From: a virus
Virus record (IMG/VR): IMGVR_UViG_3300031659_000043
Span: 1 to 33,957 of that record
DNA: 33,957 nucleotides
Direction: 5' to 3' (one strand)
Shown piece by piece: positions 7,191 through 14,900 of the stretch. The notes beneath the pieces were generated by a model, which was not told where the DNA came from, did not search any database, and saw only the letters and a list, made by a program, of their open reading frames with translations. Both the position numbers and the translations under genes were made by a program. Every line of letters begins with the position of its first letter. The first letter of the stretch is position 1.

Positions 7191-8675
7191 ATGGCAATTA
7201 CTGCAGGAGGTAATTTGAATAGTGTGGCTGCATCAGTGCAACAAACACTAGCTACAAATTACATCGATTTTACAAGCACAACCACTGCTGGTTGGGCACA
7301 ACAATATTTACCAGATCTTATGGAAAAAGAAGCTGAGGTTTTTGGACAAAGAACAATCTCAGGATTTCTTGCACAAGTAGGAGCTGAAGAGGCTATGACA
7401 GCTGACCAAGTTGTTTGGTCTGAGCAGTCAAGACTACATTTATCATACATTGGAACAGTAGACGCTGATGGTGATGTTAATGGTACTTTTACAGTTACTA
7501 CTGACATAGATGGTAATGCACTAACTACTAATCACGGTATTAGAGTAAATGATATAGTATTAATAGCACAAGCTGGTGTTGTGGTTAAAGCACTATGTGT
7601 TGAAACTCCAAACTCAGCTGTTGTTTCAGTTGAGCCTTATGCTACAACTGCTTTATCAACTTTATCTGATGGCGCTGCTACTTTACTAGTTATTGGTTCT
7701 GAATACGGAAAAGGACAATCTTATTCTGATGTTACTGGTACTTTTAATTCTGAAAGAAGAACAGCTTTAACACCACAATTTAAATCTTTTACTAACAAGC
7801 CAATCATCATGAAAGATTACTACGAGATTTCTGGATCTGATGCTTCGCAAGTTGGTTGGGTAGAAATATCTGGTGAAGAAGGACAAAACGGTTACTTATG
7901 GTACTTAAAAGCTGAAGGTGATACTAGAGCTAGATTTACTGATTACTTAGAAATGGCTATGCTAGAATCTGAGTTATCAGATGATCTTTCTGCTATCGGT
8001 TTTGCTGATAAGCAAATTAGAGGTACTGCTGATTCTGGTGCAAGTGGATCTGGTACTGAAGGTTTATTCGCTGCTATTGAGTCTAGAGGTAATGTTACTT
8101 CTGGTATTACTGGTGTTAATGCTGCTACTGATTTAGCTGAATTTGATGCTATCTTAGCAGAATTTGATAAGCAAGGTGCTATTGAAGAAAACATGATGTT
8201 TGTAAATAGAGCTACGTCTCTTGCAATGGATGACATGCTTGCTTCAATGAATTCTTACGGTGCTGGTGGTACTTCTTACGGAGTATTCAACAACTCTGAA
8301 GATATGGCATTAAACTTAGGTTTCTCTGGTTTCAGACGTGGATCTTACGATTTCTACAAGTCAGACATGAGATACTTAAATGACAAAGCTACAAGAGGTG
8401 GTATTAATGACAGAGCAGGTAGCGCAGCTATCCGTGGGGTTATTATTCCAGCTGGAGTATCTTCTGTTTACGATCAAGCTTTAGGAAAGAACTTAAAAAG
8501 ACCTTTCTTACATGTTAGATATAGAGCTTCACAAACTGACGACCGAAGAATGAAATCTTGGGTTACTGGTTCTGTTGGAGCAACTACATCTGCGCTTGAC
8601 GCAATGCAGATACACATGCTAACTGAAAGATGTTTAATTACACAAGGTGCTAACAATTTCATGTTAATGAAATAA
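7191..8675 (+). CDS. Major capsid protein
   Basis: This 494-residue protein, located right after the scaffold gene, has the size and composition of a HK97-fold shell protein. The N-terminal segment (TTAGWAQQYLPDLMEKEAEV) resembles the N-arm of crAss-like and marine-phage capsid proteins. The centre holds a Gly/Thr/Val-rich beta region (about 85-165). The conserved-looking core includes KSFTNKPIIMKDYYEISGSD and a long helix around LEMAMLESELSDDL. The last third prefers C-ending Phe and Tyr codons, unlike neighbouring genes, as expected for the most abundant virion protein. A strong terminator follows immediately. No protease or fused domain is seen. Confidence 0.9.
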   Translation: MAITAGGNLNSVAASVQQTLATNYIDFTSTTTAGWAQQYLPDLMEKEAEVFGQRTISGFLAQVGAEEAMTADQVVWSEQSRLHLSYIGTVDADGDVNGTFTVTTDIDGNALTTNHGIRVNDIVLIAQAGVVVKALCVETPNSAVVSVEPYATTALSTLSDGAATLLVIGSEYGKGQSYSDVTGTFNSERRTALTPQFKSFTNKPIIMKDYYEISGSDASQVGWVEISGEEGQNGYLWYLKAEGDTRARFTDYLEMAMLESELSDDLSAIGFADKQIRGTADSGASGSGTEGLFAAIESRGNVTSGITGVNAATDLAEFDAILAEFDKQGAIEENMMFVNRATSLAMDDMLASMNSYGAGGTSYGVFNNSEDMALNLGFSGFRRGSYDFYKSDMRYLNDKATRGGINDRAGSAAIRGVIIPAGVSSVYDQALGKNLKRPFLHVRYRASQTDDRRMKSWVTGSVGATTSALDAMQIHMLTERCLITQGANNFMLMK

Positions 8676-8692
8676 GCACATTTATTTAAAGA

Positions 8693-8718
8693 ACCGGGGC
8701 TTCGGCCTCGGTCCTTTT
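8693..8718 (+). terminator. Rho-independent terminator after the capsid gene
   Basis: An 8-bp GC-rich stem, ACCGGGGC with GCCTCGGT (one G-U pair), closes a TTCG loop. The loop context is the very stable C(UUCG)G tetraloop. A run of T follows (TTTTATTTTTATT). In such an AT-rich region this GC block stands out. Its place just past the major capsid gene parallels T-phi behind gene 10 of T7, suggesting that most transcripts stop after the capsid message and only some read into tail genes. Confidence 0.88.
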
Positions 8719-8722
8719 ATTT

Positions 8723-8751
8723 TTATTAATTTATATTATATTATATTATGG
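8723..8751 (+). repeat. 29-base leader repeat, copy 2 (after capsid terminator)
   Basis: This is the second perfect copy of the A/T-only leader seen at 5935. Here it fills the gap between the terminator and the start codon of the next gene. Because transcription should largely stop just upstream, this copy may carry a promoter as well as acting as a translation leader. The classic Bacteroidota -7 element TAnnTTTG is not present. Confidence 0.72.
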
Positions 8752-9611
8752 CAAAAAAAACACAAAAAGCTTACGCGGGAGATCCTGGAGATGAGCATGT
8801 AGAAAAAGTAACACCGGTTGTAGAAGCTACTAAAACTGTAGAACAACCAAAAAGAAAAAGATTAGAACCAACCTATAAAACACTAGATGACGGTTGGGAA
8901 ATTAAAGATAGAATATATAGATTAAAAGGTAATAAAAAACCTTTATCAAGATCTATTAGGTCTGCAAACATACACTGGTTTGATGAGGACAAAGGCTATG
9001 AAAGAGAACTTAAGTATTGTCAAAATCAAAAAACAGTATTTGTAGATGAAATGAAAGGTGATCAGAGATTAGAGCACGTGATTTTTAGAAACGGTATTTT
9101 AATAGTTGAAAGAGAAAAAACAATTTTACAAAAATTGCTTTCTCTATATCACCCTGACAAAGAAGCATTGTTTTACGAAGAAAAACCAGTTGCAGATGCA
9201 ATAGATGAAATTACTTGGTTAGAAATGGAAATAGAAGCATTGAACGCTGCTAAAAATATTGACATAGATATAGCAGAAGCTATTATGCGCGTTGAGGTAG
9301 GTTCTAAGGTGTCAGACATGAGTTCTAAGGAACTTAAAAGAGATTTACTATTATACGCTAAGAAAAATCCTCAACTATTCTTAGAATTAGTAAATGATGA
9401 AAATGTTGTTCTTAGAAACTTTGGTATTAAAGCAACAGAAGTTGGTATATTAAAATTATCTTCAGATCAAAGAACTTTCACATGGGGTTCTAATAATAGA
9501 AAACTAATGAATGTACCATTTGATGAGCACCCATACTCAGCCTTAGCCGCTTGGTTTAAAACTGACGAAGGTATGGAGATCTATACAAATATAGAAAAGC
9601 AATTAAAGTAA
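8748..9611 (+). CDS. Conserved-looking head/neck protein, function unknown
   Basis: This 287-residue cytosolic protein has a Lys/Thr/Val-rich N-terminus (about 1-40), then a compact region (DRIYRLKGNKKPLS, NIHWFDEDKGYERELKY near residues 74-90, NQKTVFVDEMKGDQ). An acidic helical part and a C-terminal domain with RTFTWGSNNRKLM follow. It lies between capsid and neck genes, where decoration, head-completion or connector proteins are encoded. I have seen similar sequences after capsid genes of uncultured marine phages but know no function for them. Hairpins with UNCG loops lie on both sides, so its message may be a separate unit. Confidence 0.8.
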   Translation: MAKKTQKAYAGDPGDEHVEKVTPVVEATKTVEQPKRKRLEPTYKTLDDGWEIKDRIYRLKGNKKPLSRSIRSANIHWFDEDKGYERELKYCQNQKTVFVDEMKGDQRLEHVIFRNGILIVEREKTILQKLLSLYHPDKEALFYEEKPVADAIDEITWLEMEIEALNAAKNIDIDIAEAIMRVEVGSKVSDMSSKELKRDLLLYAKKNPQLFLELVNDENVVLRNFGIKATEVGILKLSSDQRTFTWGSNNRKLMNVPFDEHPYSALAAWFKTDEGMEIYTNIEKQLK

Positions 9612-9624
9612 TCAAACTGTAGGA

Positions 9625-9648
9625 GCGGTCGCTCTACGGGGCGACTGC
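9625..9648 (+). other. Intergenic RNA hairpin with UACG tetraloop
   Basis: GCGGTCGCTC can pair with GGGCGACTGC-like sequence to form a 10-bp stem with two G-U pairs around a C(TACG)G loop, another UNCG-type tetraloop. It lies in the short gap before the 54-residue gene. Unlike the capsid terminator, it is followed by A-rich sequence rather than a T run, so it is not a standard + strand terminator. An RNA-processing, stability or attenuation element is possible. Confidence 0.6.
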
Positions 9649-9667
9649 AAACTACTAAAAATTAAAT

Positions 9668-9832
9668 ATGAAATCACAAGGACTAGGAGATACAGTAGAA
9701 AAATTCACAACAGCAACTGGCATAAAATCATTTACACAATATTTAAACAAGCAAGGAGTGCTTGGAAAAAAAGGTTGCAATTGTAACAAAAGAAAAGATG
9801 CGCTTAATAAAGCGTTTCCTTATAAAAAATAA
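9668..9832 (+). CDS. 54-residue protein with CxC motif
   Basis: This short gene starts MKSQGLGDTVEKFTTATGIK and ends CNCNKRKDALNKAFPYKK. A G-D-T, T-G-I-K pattern followed by a Cys-x-Cys, Lys-Arg and an F-P-Y end resembles very small proteins I recall from neck regions of other marine phages. The two cysteines (residues 37 and 39) could bind a metal, but two alone would need a partner. The start follows the A-rich leader AAAAATTAAAT. Five bases separate it from the next start. Gene order suggests a virion or assembly role. No function is known to me. Confidence 0.65.
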   Translation: MKSQGLGDTVEKFTTATGIKSFTQYLNKQGVLGKKGCNCNKRKDALNKAFPYKK

Positions 9833-9837
9833 TAAAC

Positions 9838-10551
9838 ATGATAAGTATAGACACTATATATCAAAGAGTATTAGCAGCTGCAAATAAAGAACAAAGAGGA
9901 TATGTAACGCCTCAAGAGTTTAACTTATTTGCTAACCAAGCTCAGATGGATATTTTTGAGCAATATTTTTATGACTTAAACCAGTTTGATAGATTACCTG
10001 ATAACAATACAGAGTTTTCTAATATAACAAATTTACTTGATGAAAAAATAAGTGTTTTTAAACAAGTTAAAACTTTAACAGGTAGTGGTAGTGGAGAATT
10101 TATTCTACCAGCACCTACAGGTGTAGACGATTTTTATAGACTTGGTACTGTTATGTATAATTCAAAATACCCTGTAGAAGAAATAGAACATGAAGAGCTT
10201 TATAGAATTCAATTAAGCCCTTTGTCAGCACCATCACAAACACAACCAGTATATATTAGGAAAAAAAATGCTGTAGGACAACAAGTTGTACAAGTTTTTC
10301 CAAACGTTTCAAGTGGTGTTACTGTGACACAAATACACAAACCAAACAAAGTCAACTGGGGTTATGTTGTTATTGATGGCAAAGCATTATACAATGCTAC
10401 AGCAGCTGTAAACTTTGAGCTACACGCTTCAGAAGAAAAAGAACTTGTTAATAAAATATTATTACTAGCGGGTATAATGTTAAAAGATAGTGGGCTTTAT
10501 GGTTCAGTGGCTCAAGAAGATCAAAAAAATATTCAACAAGAAAAATCATAA
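9838..10551 (+). CDS. Putative neck/head-tail connector protein
   Basis: This 237-residue protein begins with a helical segment containing EQRGYVTPQEFNLFANQAQ (about 18-36) and FEQYFYDLNQFDRLP. A beta-rich central part follows (EFILPAPTGVDDFYRLGTVMY), and it ends in a helix ELVNKILLLAGIMLKD. A helical start, beta core and C-terminal helix suit a ring-forming connector such as T7 gp11 or the ring proteins of crAss-like phages. It is the first of two neighbouring genes with this general shape, directly ahead of the giant tail protein. The exact ring it forms cannot be assigned by eye. Confidence 0.68.
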   Translation: MISIDTIYQRVLAAANKEQRGYVTPQEFNLFANQAQMDIFEQYFYDLNQFDRLPDNNTEFSNITNLLDEKISVFKQVKTLTGSGSGEFILPAPTGVDDFYRLGTVMYNSKYPVEEIEHEELYRIQLSPLSAPSQTQPVYIRKKNAVGQQVVQVFPNVSSGVTVTQIHKPNKVNWGYVVIDGKALYNATAAVNFELHASEEKELVNKILLLAGIMLKDSGLYGSVAQEDQKNIQQEKS

Positions 10552-10554
10552 TAA

Positions 10555-11922
10555 ATGGGATTACTAAATCAATCAGCAAGAAGTTATTACGAGGGTAGTG
10601 ACGGTATTCAAAATAGTGGAGATGAATCTTATGGAGATTATCAATTCACATCTTTAGAGAATATAATAAATCAATTTATAATTGCTTATGTTGGTGAAGA
10701 CAAGTTAATACCTAAAATTAAAAAAACAGACGTTTCTTTCCATGCTAAGCGTGCTTTACAAGAATTAAGTTTTGATACTTTTAAGTCTTGCAAGTCGTTA
10801 GAGCTTGAGGTTTCAAATACATTAAGTTTACCTTTACCACAAGACTATGTTAATTATGTTAAAGTTTCTTGGGTTGATAGTAGTGGTATAACACGTATAC
10901 TATTTCCCGCATCTAAAACATCTAATCCAAAAGCATTTCAACAAAACAGTGATGGTAGTTTAAAGTTTGAAAACAACTCTTACCAAGCAACATCAGCTGA
11001 CCCTTTTGAAGAATACGGTGTTACAAAGTCTGGTAAAACATCTGCATTTGACGGTGATGGTTTAATAAAATCAGATAATCCCTTAGAACAATATGAAAAA
11101 GAAATAAGAGTTAGTTTTGATACAGATGGTACCGGTAATTTAAAGTATAGTCCAACTATTTTTGCAGGAAATTCGAATGAAAGAGTTAGTCACGGTATGT
11201 TTATTCAACTACGAGAAAGCCACGACATAGCTGTTGGCATGAGCGTTATTGGTCCTGGAATACCTAACGGCACAACAATACATTCTGTAAATACTATAGC
11301 TGGTAGTCTTGCTTTTCCTTACAATGTAACGTTGTCAACTCCAGAATATGAGCAATGGCTCTTAGGCGGTCAGGTTGGTGCAAACACTTACGCTCCAAGT
11401 ATAACTGCATCACAACTTTTATTTGACAACGAAGAGCTTATATTTGTAGATCTTAATAAAAAATCAAACACAAAAACAAACTATAAATCAGCGGCAACTA
11501 TAGAAGATACTGTAGATGGTTACGACTATAGCACAGATGTTTATGATCTTAACGTAGGAAGACGTTATGGTTTAGACCCACAACATGCACAAGTAAATGG
11601 TTCTTATTATATTGATTGTATGGCTGGAATAATTAATTTTAGCTCTAACATTTCAGGAAAAACTGTAATCATAGAATATATAAGCGATAGTCTTGGTACA
11701 GACGAAGAAATGAAAGTTCATAAGTTTGCAGAAGAATCTATGTACAAGTGTATAGCATACGCGATACTTTCAACAAGAGCTAACGTTCAAGAGTATATAG
11801 TACAAAGATTTAAAAGAGATCGTTTTGCCTCAATTAGAACAGCAAAATTAAGACTATCAAATTTAAAATTAGAAGAATTAACTCAAATACTTAGAGGTAA
11901 ATCTAAACAAATAAAACACTAG
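10555..11922 (+). CDS. Putative neck ring / tail stabilisation protein
   Basis: This 455-residue protein has an N-terminal helical part (SLENIINQFIIAYVGEDKLI and HAKRALQELSFDTFK), then a strand pair (SLPLPQDYVNYVKVSW) and a C-terminal helical bundle (MKVHKFAEESMYKCIAYAIL, RFKRDRFASIRTAKLRLSNL). This fits gateway or ring proteins of podoviruses (T7 gp11, P22 gp4 and crAss-like ring proteins). Between the two ends, residues 223-264 form a small inserted beta motif, VGMSVIGPGIPNGTTI, that recurs in the 434-class tail protein encoded at 20953. The gene ends in TAG, three bases before the giant tail gene. Confidence 0.72.
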   Translation: MGLLNQSARSYYEGSDGIQNSGDESYGDYQFTSLENIINQFIIAYVGEDKLIPKIKKTDVSFHAKRALQELSFDTFKSCKSLELEVSNTLSLPLPQDYVNYVKVSWVDSSGITRILFPASKTSNPKAFQQNSDGSLKFENNSYQATSADPFEEYGVTKSGKTSAFDGDGLIKSDNPLEQYEKEIRVSFDTDGTGNLKYSPTIFAGNSNERVSHGMFIQLRESHDIAVGMSVIGPGIPNGTTIHSVNTIAGSLAFPYNVTLSTPEYEQWLLGGQVGANTYAPSITASQLLFDNEELIFVDLNKKSNTKTNYKSAATIEDTVDGYDYSTDVYDLNVGRRYGLDPQHAQVNGSYYIDCMAGIINFSSNISGKTVIIEYISDSLGTDEEMKVHKFAEESMYKCIAYAILSTRANVQEYIVQRFKRDRFASIRTAKLRLSNLKLEELTQILRGKSKQIKH

Positions 11923-11925
11923 TAT

Positions 11926-14900
11926 ATGCCTGAGATTAAAAATACTTTCACGTCAGGAAAAATGAACAAAGATCTTGACGAGAGATTAGTGCGTAATAAT
12001 GAATATAGAGATGCTGTTAATATACAGGTTTCTAATTCAGATGGTTCTAACGTTGGTGTTGTTGAAAATGTGCTAGGAAATAATCAACCTTCTTTTAATT
12101 ATAATCTGGCAAATCAACATGGAAGCAGGTGTGTTGGAACAATTGCAGATGAGTCAAAAGATGTTATATATTGGTTTGTTGCTTCTCCAATGTCTGGTCA
12201 TGTTCAATATGAATTAGAAGGTGATCCAAACTCAGGTATTTTAAAAGATTGGAGCTGTATAGATTGTGTTTTTGATGCGAATAGAAATAGCTTCCTTACT
12301 GGAGGTACACAAGACTATATCTGGAAAGATAAAATAATGAAGTACAGTCCTTCTACGACTGGCGTTGCTCCAGTTTTTGTAGATAATTTCATGTTTAAAA
12401 CAGAGTTTAAAACTACGGTTAACGACCAAAGCGGAATTAATTTAAACGATCCTTTCTCCAGTGTCTTTGATGGCACAAGCAACAAGCATTATTATATTTT
12501 AACTATTAATGCACAAAATGCAAGAGATTTAGTTCCTGGTATGACTGCATATTTTTTTAATGATATTTCGCATGCTAATGCATTAAGTCTAACTCAACTT
12601 CCGGGTAGTCTTTCACAAGATATAGGTGTAACTCCAGTAACAAGAACTATTTTAGAGATAGATAAAAACGCAAACAATGAAATATGTGTTGTGTTTGATA
12701 AAGATTTAACTGAAGAGCATGATGGAGCTAACTTTGCTAGCGGCAACGCGCTTGTAGATTCCTCAGTTCATGGTTACAATTATATTGTGTTTACTAAAAA
12801 AAGACTTTTAAATTTTAACTGCGGAAATATAGTTACAGGTATAAACATATTGTATGATTTTTTACTATGGACAGATAATGACGCTGAACCTAAAAAACTA
12901 CATGTGCCTAGAAGTATATTAGGTACTGATCCAAACGGCAAAAGAAGTACTAGGCTTATAGTAGAAGAAAGAGGAATATCAGGAGCAGATAATATATTGG
13001 TAAAAGAAGAAAACATATCTACAATAAAAAAATATCCTAAAAACAAACCTTTAGTAGAAGAAAAAATTGAATATCTTTTATCCGCAACAAGTGAGCATAA
13101 TTTTGTTAACGGTTATCTTGACCCAAATACTGGTATTAATAATGTTACTATAAACGACCCTGGAGACGTGGTTGTTGTTGAGTTTGACAGCTTTGCAGGT
13201 GGTAATAGCTTTGTTGTTGGTGAGGAGTTAAGATTTTTAGAGCAAGGTGGAACTCAAACACTTCCTAATAATTACGATGTTAGATGTAAAGTAGTTGAAA
13301 ATGTAAGTAATGTAACTATAAATTATAAATCATCTAATGGTAATGCACTATCATACACCTACCCACCAAATTCTTATAAATTAGAAATACTAAGCATATC
13401 ATCTTCTACAACAATTGATACTGCTATAGGTATTTACGCAAACTGGATGACAAATGCAACTGTCCCTATTGTTTTTGATGTTCAAAGAGTTTTAGACAAT
13501 AAAGTTTTATTTGAAAAAAACTTAGCAAGATTTGGTTATAGATGGAAATACCAAGACGGTGAGTATTCTACATTTTCTCCTTTTTCAGATATTATATTTG
13601 AACCTGGTAAATTTAATTACGACTCTAAAAAAGCCTATAACACGGCTATGCAAAACCAACTTATAAGATTAACTTTAAGAAATATTATTGCTAGTGATAT
13701 GCCAGGTGATGTTATTCAAGTTGATATTTTGTATGTTGATGCAAACTCTCCAAGCGTGTACGTTGTTGATAAGTTAAGATACAATGATTATGCACACGTT
13801 TCTATTGGTTCTCAAATGTTTAATCATTGGAAATCCAACCAATACCAAATAAAATCCGACATTATATATGCAGTTGTACCAGAAAACCAATCGTTTAGAT
13901 CTTGGGATAATGTTCCAAGAAAAGCGTTGGCTCAAGAAATAACTGGTAACAGGCTTGTTTATGGTAACTACTTACAAAACTATACATTAAAAAATAACTA
14001 CGAAGGTTTATACGAAAAACCAGTTTTAGAAACATCATTAGACGATAGATGGAGCCCGTTAATTGTTTTCAACACTGATCCAAAGGGCAATGTAACATTT
14101 GTTACAAGTAGAGTTTTATATAACGATACTTATTTTGATGAGCAAGCAATAAGCAATCCAGAGCTAGATTATCCTTTTTTAGAAGCAGAACCTTTAGTAA
14201 ATTTAATGGGAAACCACTCTTTAAAATCAGATAGAAAATACCAGTTAGGTTTTACTTATTTAGATGAGTATGGTAGAGAGACACCTGTGTTTAGTAATTC
14301 AGAAGCAACAATAGATGTGTCAAAAAAACACGCTGATGATTATACTTTGTTAGCTTCTAAAATAGTTTCTTTTCCACCTAGTTGGGCAACAGATTTTAGA
14401 GTTTATGTTAAAGAAACTTCTAACGAATATTATAATGTTGTCATGGATAGGGTTTATCGAGCTGAAGATGGTAACTTATGGCTTTCTTTTCCATCATCTG
14501 AAAGAAATAAAATACAAGAAGATACATTTTTAATACTTAAAAAAGCTGCTGATTCAGATGCTTTAGTTGAAGATCCTGCTAGATATAAAGTTGTATCTAT
14601 AAAAAACGAAGTTCCAGACTATTTAAAAACAAAATTAAAAGTATTAATAAAAGCTGCTGGCGATGACACTCTTGCAGTTCCAATACAACATCTTTTTGAA
14701 GATCCACAAACCGGTGCTGTTTTAGATACTTTAATAAGTGTAGGTGTAAGATCTTTTAAAATCAGTGAACAAGCGTTAGGCGATGAGACTGCAGTTTTAC
14801 TTCAAGACGCTGGTGTTAATGTTTTTGACTTTGATGTTGCCGGGCAGTACTCTGAAAAATATAGAATTATAAATATAACACTTGTAGGCGGTGAATACAC

